NCBI RefSeq assembly: GCF_023656415.1 | Contig: NZ_JAMOIL010000030.1 | Location: 1 to 56,094, forward strand | Direction of reading: 5' to 3' | DNA from: Nocardioides bruguierae | GTDB taxonomy: Bacteria > Actinomycetota > Actinomycetes > Propionibacteriales > Nocardioidaceae | DNA: 56,094 nt | Part shown: positions 41,551 to 49,739 of the stretch, piece after piece | How positions within the stretch are numbered: position 1 is the first letter of the stretch | How the letters are laid out: every line of letters begins with the position of its first letter | Made by a program: the position numbers and the translations under genes | Notes under the pieces: model-generated | Told to the model about the DNA's origin: nothing | Database searches by the model: none | The model's input: the letters and a program-made list of their open reading frames with translations, nothing else

Positions 41551-41576
41551 GTCCCTGGGCCTTCGAATGCGGCGGA

Positions 41577-41604
41577 GCGGCCGCCCGGAGGTCCGGGCGA
41601 CCGC
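41577..41604 (-). terminator. terminator after rpsO
   Basis: GCGGCCGCCCGGA (41577-41589) pairs with TCCGGGCGACCGC (41592-41604) with one mismatch. It lies 27 nt past the rpsO stop and upstream of the pnp promoter. Confidence 0.6.
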
Positions 41605-41630
41605 TCCTGGTCCGCCTCAGAGGCGGAGGA

Positions 41631-41906
41631 TCAACGACGCAGGCCGAGGCGCTCGATGAGCGAGCGGTAGCGGTTGATGTCCGTCTTGTTCAGGTAGTTG
41701 AGCAGACGGCGACGCTGGCCGACGAGGAGCAGCAGGCCACGACGGCTGTGGTGGTCGTGCTTGTGCTGCTTGAGGTGCTCGGTGAGGTGGGAGATGCGGT
41801 GCGTGAGCAGCGCGACCTGGACCTCGGGGGAGCCGGTGTCGCCCTCGGTGGTGGCGTACTCGGCGATGATCTTCTTCTTGGTCTCAACATCGGTACCGAC
41901 CGACAT
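41631..41906 (-). CDS. rpsO: 30S ribosomal protein S15
   Basis: The 91-residue primary 16S rRNA-binding protein of the small subunit has family hallmarks EGDTGSPEVQVALLTHRISHLTEHLKQHKHDHHSRRGLLLLVGQRRRLLNYL (conserved GSPE, LT.RI..L, H.HDHHSRRGLL). ATG 41906 has a GGAAGGAG ribosome site. Adjacent to pnp as in most bacteria. A minus-strand TTGCCG near 41980 with a weak -10 may be its promoter. Confidence 0.98.
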   Translation of the reverse strand: MSVGTDVETKKKIIAEYATTEGDTGSPEVQVALLTHRISHLTEHLKQHKHDHHSRRGLLLLVGQRRRLLNYLNKTDINRYRSLIERLGLRR

Positions 41907-42123
41907 GCGAGTCTCCTTCCGCCCTGGGGGCGATCGTTGCGCGGCGCGCCGGGGCCTGTTCACCCGGGCACTACTGGTCCGCGGCCGTTAGACGGCAACC
42001 GGAGAAGACTATCGCCGTGCGGGGTGAGCCCGAAATCGTGCCGGGCTCCCCCGGACGCTCCCCCACATGTTCCCCCGCACGTGACGGACCACCCGTCCGC
42101 GGGTCGGGGAGGGCGGTCCGGTC

Positions 42124-42151
42124 CTCGGGCCCGGTCCGGTCCGGGCCCGAG
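42124..42151 (-). terminator. terminator after DUF6458 gene
   Basis: A perfect 11-bp stem (CTCGGGCCCGG and its complement) with a 6-nt loop, 21 nt past the stop. Otherwise 41907-42172 shows only the rpsO upstream region. Confidence 0.65.
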
Positions 42152-42172
42152 CGGTCGTCGGCGGGGTGCGCC

Positions 42173-42418
42173 TCAGACGTCGGTGGTGGTGGCGCGCTCG
42201 GTGGTGGTCTGGGTGCCGTCGGCGTGCGTGGTGGTCGCGGTGGTGGCGGTGCCGCGGCTCTTGTTCAGCGTGAACGCGGTGAGGCCGAGGACGACCAGGC
42301 CGACCACGGTCAGGATCCAGCCGATCATCGTGGTGTCGACACCGCTGATCGAGTCCTGCACGGCCAGCGCCAGGATCAGCCCGACGGCGACGAGGAGAGC
42401 TCCGAGTCCGTAACCCAT
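42173..42418 (-). CDS. DUF6458-type small membrane protein
   Basis: The 81-residue protein has two TM segments (LGALLVAVGLILALAVQD and MIGWILTVVGLVVLGLTAF) and a Thr-rich hydrophilic tail with THADGTQTTTER. The start MGYGLGALLVAVGLILALAV is typical of the small actinobacterial family DUF6458. Function unknown. ATG 42418 has AAGGA upstream. Confidence 0.8.
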   Translation of the reverse strand: MGYGLGALLVAVGLILALAVQDSISGVDTTMIGWILTVVGLVVLGLTAFTLNKSRGTATTATTTHADGTQTTTERATTTDV

Positions 42419-42440
42419 GGTGAACAGTCCTTCCGTGAGG

Positions 42441-42480
42441 GGCGCGTGCCTCTCACGCGCCGGGGCGGCACCGACGGTGC
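42441..42480 (-). terminator. hairpin pair after ptsI
   Basis: GGCGCGTG/CACGCGCC (42441-42461, 5-nt loop) and GGCACCG/CGGTGCC (42466-42480) lie between ptsI and the DUF6458 gene. At least the first can terminate ptsI transcripts. Confidence 0.5.
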
Positions 42481-42558
42481 CTGCCTGCCGGGACGGTTCC
42501 CCGCGCGGGAGGCCCTCCACCCACCCCTTCGGGTAAGAGGTCTCCTCAGGTCGGCGCG

Positions 42559-44226
42559 TCAGCCAAGCAGCACGCCGCGCACGGCCTCCCGGGCGCCCGC
42601 CGGGTCGTCGGCGGACAGGGCCGCCTCGGCAGCCTCCTCGCACTGCCGCTGGGTCACGCGCCCCACCTGGGAGCCCACGGCGCGGACGGCGGCGGCGGCC
42701 ATCGACAGCGAGGTCACGCCCATCCCCACGAGGGCGCAGGCGAGCAGCGGGTCCGCCGCGGCCTCGCCGCAGACGCCGACCGGCTTGCCGGCCTGGGTGC
42801 CCGCGTGGGCGGTGATCGCGATGAGCTGGAGGACGGCCGGCTGCCACGGGTCGGTGAGGTGCGCCAGGTCGGTGGCCATCCGGTCGGCGGCCATCGTGTA
42901 CTGGGTCAGGTCGTTGGTGCCGATCGAGAGGAAGTCGACGACCTCGAGCATGCGGTGGGCCAGCAGCGCGGCCGAGGGGACCTCGACCATCACGCCGGGC
43001 TTGAGCCCGCGGGCGCGGACCTGCTCGGCGAAGTCGCGAGCCTCGGCCACGGTGGCGACCATCGGCGCCATCACCCAGGTCTCGACGCCGGTCTCGCTCG
43101 CGGCCGCGGCGATCCCGTCCAGCTGGCGCTCGAGCAGGCCGGGGTTGTCGAACGCCAGGCGCAGGCCGCGCACGCCGAGGGCGGGGTTCTCCTCCCCGGC
43201 GTGCGTGGCGAAGGCGATCGGCTTGTCCGACCCGGCGTCCAGGGTGCGGACGACGACGTGGCCGGCGTCGGCGAAGGGCCGCAGCACCGAGGCGTAGATC
43301 TCGGTCTGCTCCTCCACCGACGGCTCCTCGCTGCGGTTGAGGAAGCTCAGCTCGGTGCGGAAGAGGCCGACCCCCTGCACCGGGGCCTGCGCCGCGCGCG
43401 CGGCGGAGTCGCCGTCCGCGACGTTGGCGAGCAGCTTGACCGGCAGCCCGTCGGCCGTGGCGCCGGGGCCGCGCCAGCCCTCGACCTCGGCGCGCAGCGC
43501 GGCGTCGCGGGCCACGCGGGCCGCCGCCTCGTCCGCGTCCGGCTCGACCTCGACGACGCCGGTGGCGCCGTCCACGAGCACGCGCACGCCCTCCTCGAGG
43601 TCGCCCGCGCGGGTGGCGCCGACGACGCACGGCAGGCCCAGCTGCCGGGCGATGATCGCGGTGTGGCTGGTGGGCCCGCCACGCTCGGTGACCAGCGCGA
43701 CCACGAGGCGCGGGTCGAGCCCGGCGGTGTCGGCCGGTGCCAGGTCCTCGGCGACCAGGACGGAGGGCACCTCGGGCACGGGGACGCCGGGCTCGGACTC
43801 CCCCACCAGGCGGGCCGTGGCCCGACGCTCGATGTCGCGCAGGTCCGTGACGCGCTCGGCCATGAGGCCGCCCATCTGCTCGAAGACGCCGGCGAACTGC
43901 TCGACGGCCGCGTGCAGCGCCGCCAGCAGCGGCGTCCCCGCGCGCAGGTGCTTGCGCACCGCGCTGCGCAGGCCCTTGTCCCGCGCCAGGCCGGCGCTCG
44001 CGGTGAGCACCTCGGCTGCCGCGCCGGAGCCCTCGGCCGCGCGGCGCTCGAAGCCCGCGGCCACCTGGCCGACGGCCTCGTCGTAGGCCGCGAGCGCCGC
44101 CTCCTCGTCGAGGGCGGGCCGCGCCTCGAAGGCGGCGACGGCGGCGGGGCTGATCTCGGTACGGACGCACAGGACCGGGCCGTGGGCCAGTCCGGGCACG
44201 ACCGGGGTGCCGGTGACGGTGAGCAT
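42559..44226 (-). CDS. ptsI: PTS enzyme I
   Basis: The 555-residue enzyme accepts phosphate from phosphoenolpyruvate on His188 (GGPTSHTAIIARQLG) and passes it to HPr. It has the N-terminal HPr-binding domain (with DIERR near 131), the swivelling phospho-His domain, and the C-terminal PEP-binding barrel with FRTELSFL, RTLDAGSDKP, MVEVPSAALLA, SIGTNDLTQY and GVCGEAAADP. ATG 44226 was chosen because -35 TTGACT and -10 TAACTT put the transcript start there (leaderless). Divergent from the fru operon. Confidence 0.96.
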   Translation of the reverse strand: MLTVTGTPVVPGLAHGPVLCVRTEISPAAVAAFEARPALDEEAALAAYDEAVGQVAAGFERRAAEGSGAAAEVLTASAGLARDKGLRSAVRKHLRAGTPLLAALHAAVEQFAGVFEQMGGLMAERVTDLRDIERRATARLVGESEPGVPVPEVPSVLVAEDLAPADTAGLDPRLVVALVTERGGPTSHTAIIARQLGLPCVVGATRAGDLEEGVRVLVDGATGVVEVEPDADEAAARVARDAALRAEVEGWRGPGATADGLPVKLLANVADGDSAARAAQAPVQGVGLFRTELSFLNRSEEPSVEEQTEIYASVLRPFADAGHVVVRTLDAGSDKPIAFATHAGEENPALGVRGLRLAFDNPGLLERQLDGIAAAASETGVETWVMAPMVATVAEARDFAEQVRARGLKPGVMVEVPSAALLAHRMLEVVDFLSIGTNDLTQYTMAADRMATDLAHLTDPWQPAVLQLIAITAHAGTQAGKPVGVCGEAAADPLLACALVGMGVTSLSMAAAAVRAVGSQVGRVTQRQCEEAAEAALSADDPAGAREAVRGVLLG

Positions 44227-44232
44227 GCTCAC

Positions 44233-44294
44233 AAGTTAGACCTCGTGCCACTTGACAGTCAAACAAGATCGGGCATAAAACAACACAAACACAG
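44233..44294. promoter_or_regulatory. divergent ptsI / fruR promoter-operator region
   Basis: Minus strand: -35 TTGACT (44257-44262), 18-nt spacer, -10 TAACTT (44233-44238). Plus strand: -35 TTGACA (44252-44257), 17-nt spacer, ATAAAA (44275-44280). The two -35 boxes are halves of one palindrome, TTGACAGTCAA (44252-44262). On the minus strand TGTTTG-like repeats (44262-44267 and 44286-44293) resemble sites of DeoR-type sugar repressors. FruR is the likely ligand, inferred from adjacency. Confidence 0.65.
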
Positions 44295-44373
44295 AAGGTG
44301 ACCGGCGACACAGGTCGGCGCCGACGCGGCCCCGGCGAGGGGCCCGGGACGAGGGACGAGGAGGACCGCCACC

Positions 44374-45141
44374 GTGTACGCCGAGGAACGTCAGCAGGCC
44401 ATGGCCCGGCTGGTCGCCGAGCGCGGCCGCCTGTCGGTCGCCGCGCTCGCGGAGGCCTACGACGTGACGACGGAGACCGTGCGACGCGACCTCTCCACCC
44501 TGGAGCGGATGGGGCTGCTGCGCCGCGTCCACGGGGGTGCCGTGCCCGCGTCCTCGCTGGCGGTGATGGAGGCCGCGCTCTCCGAGCGCGACCTGGCCCG
44601 CACGGACGAGAAGGACCGGATCGCCGCGGCGACCGTGGACCTGCTGCCGCCCAGCGGTGGCACGCTCCTCGTCGACGCCGGCTCGACCACCGCCCGGATC
44701 GCCGCGCACATCCCGCGGGACCTGCGGGTCTCGGTCTTCACCCACTCCGTCTCCGTGGCCTCACGCCTGGCCGGCCACCCGGCCGTCGAGCTGCACCTGC
44801 TGCCCGGCCGCGTGCGCGGCACCACGCAGGCCGCCGTGGGGCCCGACACCGTCAGCGCCCTCGAGCAGCTGCGGGTCGACGTCGCGCTCGTGGGCACCAA
44901 CGGCATCTCCCTGACCCACGGACTCTCCACGCCCGACCCGGAGGAGGCCGCGGCCAAGCGGGCCCTCGTGGCGGCCGCGCGCCGCGTCGTCGTCCTCGCG
45001 GACGCCTCGAAGCTGGGCGTGGAGGCCACCGTCCGCTTCGCCTCGCTGGAGGACGTGGACACGCTCGTGACCGACGCGACGGCCGACCCCGGCCTGCTCG
45101 ACGCCTTCACCGCGACCGACCTGGAGGTGGTGCGCGCATGA
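44374..45141 (+). CDS. fruR: DeoR-family fructose-operon repressor
   Basis: The 255-residue regulator has an N-terminal DeoR winged helix-turn-helix (RQQAMARLVAERGRLSVAALAEAYDVTTETVRRDLSTLERMGLLRRVHGGAV) and a C-terminal sugar-phosphate sensing domain with DAGSTTARIA, VGTNGISLTHGLSTPDPEEAAAKRA and ADASKLG. Probably senses a fructose phosphate and controls the divergent promoters. GTG 44374. Its stop overlaps the fruK ATG (ATGA). Confidence 0.92.
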   Translation: MYAEERQQAMARLVAERGRLSVAALAEAYDVTTETVRRDLSTLERMGLLRRVHGGAVPASSLAVMEAALSERDLARTDEKDRIAAATVDLLPPSGGTLLVDAGSTTARIAAHIPRDLRVSVFTHSVSVASRLAGHPAVELHLLPGRVRGTTQAAVGPDTVSALEQLRVDVALVGTNGISLTHGLSTPDPEEAAAKRALVAAARRVVVLADASKLGVEATVRFASLEDVDTLVTDATADPGLLDAFTATDLEVVRA

Positions 45142-46106
45142 TCGTCACCCTGACCCCGAACCCGAGCACGGACCGCACGGTGAGCCTGGCGGGCCCGCTG
45201 GAGCGGGGTGCCGTGCTGCGGCTGACCGGCTCGGCCTCCCAGGCCGGCGGCAAGGGCGTGAACATCTCCCGGGCGTGCGTCAGCGCCGGGGTGCCCACCG
45301 TCGCCGTCTTCCCGGCGCCGGCCGAGGACCCGTTCGTGACCGAGCTGCTGGCCGCCGGCATCGACGCCCGCCCCGTGCCGGGCCCCGCCCCGCGCACCAA
45401 CATCGCGGTCACCGAGCCCGACGGCACCACCACCAAGCTCAACAGCGCCGGCGCGCCGGCCACGCCCGCCCTGCTGGACGCGCTCGTGACCGCCCTGGAG
45501 GGCGCGTCGGGCCCGGGCGGCTGGGTGGTGCTCGCGGGCTCGCTGCCGCCGGCGACCCCGGCGTCCTGGTACCGCGACGTCGTGGCCCGCCTGCGCGAGC
45601 GCGGGTGCCGCGTCGCCGTCGACACCTCCGACGAGCCGCTGGTGGCCCTCGTGGCCGGGCTCCCGGGCCCAGGCGCCCCCGACCTGATGAAGCCGAACGG
45701 CGAGGAGCTGGCCCAGTTCACCGGTGGCGACGCCGCCACCCTGGAGGCCGACCCCGAGGCCGCCGCGGCGGCCGCGCGCACGCTGCTGGACGGCGGCGTG
45801 CGGACCGTGCTGGCCACGCTGGGCGGGCACGGTGCCGTGCTCGTGACGCCCGAGGGCTCCTGGCACGCCGCTCCCCCGCCCACCACGGTCGTCTCGACCG
45901 TCGGTGCCGGCGACTCCAGCCTCTTCGGCTACCTGCTGGGCGACCTGCGCGGTCTCGACCCGGCCCACCGACTCGCGCTCGCCGTCGCCTACGGCAGCGC
46001 GGCCGCCGGACTCCCCGGCACCACCATCCCGCGGCCGGAGCAGGTCCACCCGGACCTCGTCCCCGTGCGGGAGCTGTTCACCACCCAGGAGAGCAACCAT
46101 GTCTGA
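45138..46106 (+). CDS. fruK: 1-phosphofructokinase
   Basis: The 322-residue PfkB-family kinase makes fructose-1,6-bisphosphate from the fructose-1-phosphate formed by FruA. Hallmarks are LTPNPSTDRTV at the start, GGKGVNISRA (about 36-45), LAGSLPP, DLMKPNGEELAQ and the catalytic TVGAGDSSLFGYL near 255. It is coupled to fruR upstream and overlaps fruA by 8 nt downstream. Confidence 0.95.
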   Translation: MIVTLTPNPSTDRTVSLAGPLERGAVLRLTGSASQAGGKGVNISRACVSAGVPTVAVFPAPAEDPFVTELLAAGIDARPVPGPAPRTNIAVTEPDGTTTKLNSAGAPATPALLDALVTALEGASGPGGWVVLAGSLPPATPASWYRDVVARLRERGCRVAVDTSDEPLVALVAGLPGPGAPDLMKPNGEELAQFTGGDAATLEADPEAAAAAARTLLDGGVRTVLATLGGHGAVLVTPEGSWHAAPPPTTVVSTVGAGDSSLFGYLLGDLRGLDPAHRLALAVAYGSAAAGLPGTTIPRPEQVHPDLVPVRELFTTQESNHV

Positions 46107-48171
46107 CCTGATCACCCCGACCCTGGTGCGGCTCGACGCCGACCTGGGTGGAGAGAAGACCGACGTCATCCGGGCCCTGGCCCGCGTCGTCGGTGAGGCC
46201 GGACGCGCGGTCGACGTGGACCGGCTGGCAGAGGATGCGCTGGCCCGTGAGACGACCTCGCCGACAGGACTCAACGGCGGGATCGCGATCCCGCACTGCC
46301 GCACGGCCGGCGTGAGCGAGCCGACGCTCGCCTTCGCCCGTCTCCAGCCGACGGTCGACTTCGGCGCCAAGGACGGGGCGGCCGACCTCGTCTTCCTCAT
46401 CGCCGCGCCCGACGGCGGCGAGGCCACGCACCTCCAGCTGCTGACCAAGCTCGCGCGTGCCCTGGTGAAGCCCGACTTCACCACCGCGCTGCGCGAGGCG
46501 GCGACCCCGGAGGCCGCCGCGGCCGCGATCATGGACGTGGTCTCCCCTGCTCCCGCGGCTGCCGCTGCCCCGGCTGCCTCCTCGGCTGCCCCCGCGGCTT
46601 CCTCGTCGGCCGCCCCCGAGGCGCCCGCCGCTGCCGGCTCCCTGGTGGCCGTCACCGCCTGCCCGACCGGCATCGCGCACACCTACATGGCCGCCGAGGC
46701 CCTGGAGGCAGCCGCCCGCAAGGCCGGCGTCGAGCTCCAGGTCGAGACCCAGGGCTCGGCCGGCTCCACGCCGCTGGACCCGCAGGTGATCGAGCAGGCC
46801 TCCGCCGTCATCTTCGCCGTGGACGTCGGAGTGCGCGACCGCGCCCGCTTCGCCGGCAAGCCCGTCGTCTCCTCCGGCGTCAAGCGCGCCATCGACGACG
46901 CGGACGCGATGATCGCCGAGGCGCTGCGCAACGCCGGCGACCCGAACGCCCCCACGGTCGAGGCAGCGTCCGGGGAGAGCGCGAGCACCGGTGGCGCCCT
47001 CGAGGAGACCTGGGGCCAGCGGGTCCGCCGAGTCCTGATGACCGGTGTCTCCTACATGATCCCGTTCGTCGCGGCCGGTGGTCTGCTGATCGCGCTGGGC
47101 TTCCTGCTCGGCGGCTACGACATCACGAACGCCTACGGCACGATCATGGTCGACAACACGCTGTTCCAGCTGCCGGATCCGTCGGCCCTGGGACTGGAGC
47201 ACGTGCTCCTGGACTCCGGCCTCATGGCCTACCTCGGCGCGCTCTTCTTCGTTCTCGGCAAGACGGCGTTCGTCTTCTTCATCCCGGCGCTGGCCGGCTA
47301 CATCGCCTACGCGATCGCCGACCGCCCCGGCATCGCCCCCGGCTTCGTCGCCGGTGGTCTGGCCGCCAACGTCTTCGGTGTCGCCAACGCCGACGGATTG
47401 GGTGCCCCGGCGTCGGGCTACCTCGGTGCCATCGTCGGCGGTGTGCTCGCCGGTCTGCTGGCCCACTACCTGGCGACGCGCCGGACGCCCGCCTGGCTGC
47501 GCGGTCTGATGCCGGTCCTGGTGATCCCGCTGGTGACCAGCCTCGTGGTCGGCTTCTTGATGATCGCTGTCGTCAACCGGCCGCTCGGCTGGGTGATGGA
47601 CCGTCTCACCGACGGCCTGAACTCGATGGGCACGGGCAGCGCCGTGCTGCTCGGCGTCGTGGTCGGCCTGATGATGGCGTTCGACATGGGCGGCCCGCTG
47701 AACAAGGTCGCCTACTCCGTGGCCGTCGCCGGCATCGGTGGCGCCGCCACCCTCGCAAACGGCGCGCCCGAGCTGAAGCTCATGGCCGCCGTGATGATCG
47801 CGGGCATGGTCCCCCCGCTGGGTCTGGCCCTGGCGACCGTTCTCCGTCCCAGGTTGTTCAACGCCGCGGAGCGCGAGAACGGCAAGGCCGCGTGGCTCCT
47901 GGGAGCCTCGTTCATCACCGAGGGGGCCATCCCGTTCGCCGCGGCCGACCCGCTGCGGGTCATCCCGTCCATCATGCTCGGCTCCGCCGTGGCCGGCGGT
48001 CTCGCCGAGGCGCTCTCGGTCGGCGTCCGGGCCCCGCACGGCGGCATCTTCGTGCTCTTCGCCGTCAGCAACATCCTCGGCTTCCTCATCGCCCTGGCCG
48101 TGGGCACGCTCGTGTCCGCCGCCATGGTCGTCTTCCTCAAGTCGCTCGGCCGCGACACCGCCGCCGCCTGA
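46099..48171 (+). CDS. fruA: fructose PTS transporter EIIABC
   Basis: The 690-residue fused permease takes up fructose and phosphorylates it. An EIIA domain (1-150) has phospho-His66 (IAIPHCRTAG). An Ala/Ser/Pro linker (150-180) leads to an EIIB domain with phospho-Cys188 (TACPTGIAHTYMAAE). The EIIC membrane domain (about 300-685, 8-10 TMs) has VFGVANADGLGAP and ITEGAIPFAAADP. ATG 46099 overlaps fruK. The domain order A-B-C is complete, so the route needs only EI and HPr from the same locus. Confidence 0.96.
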   Translation: MSDLITPTLVRLDADLGGEKTDVIRALARVVGEAGRAVDVDRLAEDALARETTSPTGLNGGIAIPHCRTAGVSEPTLAFARLQPTVDFGAKDGAADLVFLIAAPDGGEATHLQLLTKLARALVKPDFTTALREAATPEAAAAAIMDVVSPAPAAAAAPAASSAAPAASSSAAPEAPAAAGSLVAVTACPTGIAHTYMAAEALEAAARKAGVELQVETQGSAGSTPLDPQVIEQASAVIFAVDVGVRDRARFAGKPVVSSGVKRAIDDADAMIAEALRNAGDPNAPTVEAASGESASTGGALEETWGQRVRRVLMTGVSYMIPFVAAGGLLIALGFLLGGYDITNAYGTIMVDNTLFQLPDPSALGLEHVLLDSGLMAYLGALFFVLGKTAFVFFIPALAGYIAYAIADRPGIAPGFVAGGLAANVFGVANADGLGAPASGYLGAIVGGVLAGLLAHYLATRRTPAWLRGLMPVLVIPLVTSLVVGFLMIAVVNRPLGWVMDRLTDGLNSMGTGSAVLLGVVVGLMMAFDMGGPLNKVAYSVAVAGIGGAATLANGAPELKLMAAVMIAGMVPPLGLALATVLRPRLFNAAERENGKAAWLLGASFITEGAIPFAAADPLRVIPSIMLGSAVAGGLAEALSVGVRAPHGGIFVLFAVSNILGFLIALAVGTLVSAAMVVFLKSLGRDTAAA

Positions 48172-48206
48172 GCACCCGCTCCCCGACCCACCGCTAGGAG
48201 AAACAC

Positions 48207-48464
48207 ATGGCTTCCACCACCGTCACCGTCGGGTCCTCCGTCGGCCTGCACGCCCGCCCCGCCGGTCTCATCGCCGAGGCGGCCGGCGAGCTCGACTCCG
48301 AGGTCTTCCTCGCCGTCCCCGGCGACGAGCCCGTCGACGCCAGCTCCGCGCTGCTGATCATGACCCTCGGTGCCGCCTGCGGCGACCAGGTCGAGGTCTC
48401 CGGCGAGAACGACGCCGACGTCGAGACCATCGCGGCGCTCGTCGCCAAGGACCTCGACGCCTGA
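48207..48464 (+). CDS. ptsH: PTS phosphocarrier protein HPr
   Basis: The 85-residue carrier moves phosphate from enzyme I to EIIA. His15 is in GLHARPAG. Ser46/47 in VDASSALLIMTLG occupy the regulatory serine position, though a full HPr kinase system is not usual in actinobacteria. A TAGGAG ribosome site lies upstream of ATG 48207. Last gene of the fru operon, ended by a strong hairpin. Confidence 0.97.
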   Translation: MASTTVTVGSSVGLHARPAGLIAEAAGELDSEVFLAVPGDEPVDASSALLIMTLGAACGDQVEVSGENDADVETIAALVAKDLDA

Positions 48465-48477
48465 GCGTCCCCGCACC

Positions 48478-48517
48478 GCCGACGGCCCCCGGAGCAGCTG
48501 CTCCGGGGGCCGTCGGC
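48478..48517. terminator. bidirectional terminator after ptsH
   Basis: A perfect 17-bp stem (GCCGACGGCCCCCGGAG and its complement) with a 6-nt loop separates ptsH from the convergent membrane-protein gene. Confidence 0.8.
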
Positions 48518-48536
48518 GTCTGGGTGCGTGGGGCGC

Positions 48537-49739
48537 TCAGTCGGTGGTCGGGGGCGGCTCGTCACCGCGTCCGCGCAGCGCCAGGTAGACCGCCCGCAGG
48601 CCCACGGCGCGCTCAAGCTCGCGCACCACGAGGCCGAGCAGCTGGCTGCGGTAGCTCTCGTCGGTGACGGTGGAGACAGCCAGGTAGAGGAAGGAGAAGG
48701 AGCCCAGGAAGAGGGAGACCTTCACCAGCGCCACGCTCAGGTTGCTCAGCAGCGGCAGCGCAGTCACGTCGGAGGCCGTCCAGGTCTCCTGCACGGTCGG
48801 GTCCATGGTGATGACACCGAACAGCAGGAAGAACACGGTGACCAGCGCGGAGAGCAGCAGCAGCTGCCCGGCCTGGAGGATGACGAGGAACAGCACGAGG
48901 TTGGTGCGCTCGTAGCCCGAGACCTGGGCCCGGGCGACCGGGTCGGCGGCCGTCCCCTCGCTCCCCTCCCGGCGCCGCGCGAGCAGGTCGCGGCAGGCAC
49001 CCGCGAGCGGGGTGCCCTCGCAGGCGCGCCTGAGGAAGTCCTCGTCGACGGCGTCGTCGAGACGGTCGACCTCCTCGGGGAGCCGCACCACCAGGAAGCC
49101 GATGGCCAGGGCCACGAACAGGACGAGGGTCAGCCACAGCGCTCCCCCGGCCAGCGACGCGGACAGCTGCCAGACCTCGGCGTTGATGAACAGGAACGTG
49201 ACGAAGACCAGCAGCAGCGGGAGCGCCCGGGTCAGCTGCGGCAGCAGGTGCCGCACGTTGCCCAGCGTCCGGGTGCCAGCCCAGCGCACCACCGGACCGG
49301 CCTGGAGGGTGGTCAGGGCGTACCAGAGCCCGCCGGCGACCACGCTGGCCACGACCAGGGCCGGGGCGGCGCTGACCTGGTCGGTGAGCACCGCCAGCAG
49401 CACCCCCAGGGCGGCGGAGACGCCCACGGCCACCCCGAGGCGGGGCAGCGTGCGGCGCGGCGAGAGGCCCTCGCGCACCTGGGCTCGCCGCTCGGGCACG
49501 AAGTAGGGCAGGCCGTGCCCGTCGAACCACTTGTCGGCGGCGGCCAGCGTCTCCTCCACGCTCTGCGGCGCGTCCTCCTCGCGGCGGCGACGGCGCAGTC
49601 GCGGGCGGGCCGTGCCCGCGGTCGCCAGGGGCTCGGTGGGGGCGGGCTCGGTGGGAGAGGGCTCGGTGGGAGAGGGCTCGTCCTTGCCGCCGACGGGCGG
49701 CGGGCCCTCGGCGGCGTCGTGCTCGTCGGGCGGGGTCAC
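48537..49739 (-). CDS. hypothetical multi-pass membrane protein
   Basis: This 400-residue protein has an acidic/Pro N-terminus with three to four PTEP-type repeats, a short soluble module (LAAADKWFDGHGLPYFVPERRAQVREG, about 75-101), then about six to seven TM segments (RLGVAVGVSAALGVLLAVL, LLLVFVTFLFINAEVW, LWLTLVLFVALAIGFLVV and more). The family was not recognised. GTG 49739 overlaps the ribF stop (GTGA), so the two are translated together; this does not establish a shared pathway. Confidence 0.8.
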   Translation of the reverse strand: MTPPDEHDAAEGPPPVGGKDEPSPTEPSPTEPAPTEPLATAGTARPRLRRRRREEDAPQSVEETLAAADKWFDGHGLPYFVPERRAQVREGLSPRRTLPRLGVAVGVSAALGVLLAVLTDQVSAAPALVVASVVAGGLWYALTTLQAGPVVRWAGTRTLGNVRHLLPQLTRALPLLLVFVTFLFINAEVWQLSASLAGGALWLTLVLFVALAIGFLVVRLPEEVDRLDDAVDEDFLRRACEGTPLAGACRDLLARRREGSEGTAADPVARAQVSGYERTNLVLFLVILQAGQLLLLSALVTVFFLLFGVITMDPTVQETWTASDVTALPLLSNLSVALVKVSLFLGSFSFLYLAVSTVTDESYRSQLLGLVVRELERAVGLRAVYLALRGRGDEPPPTTD

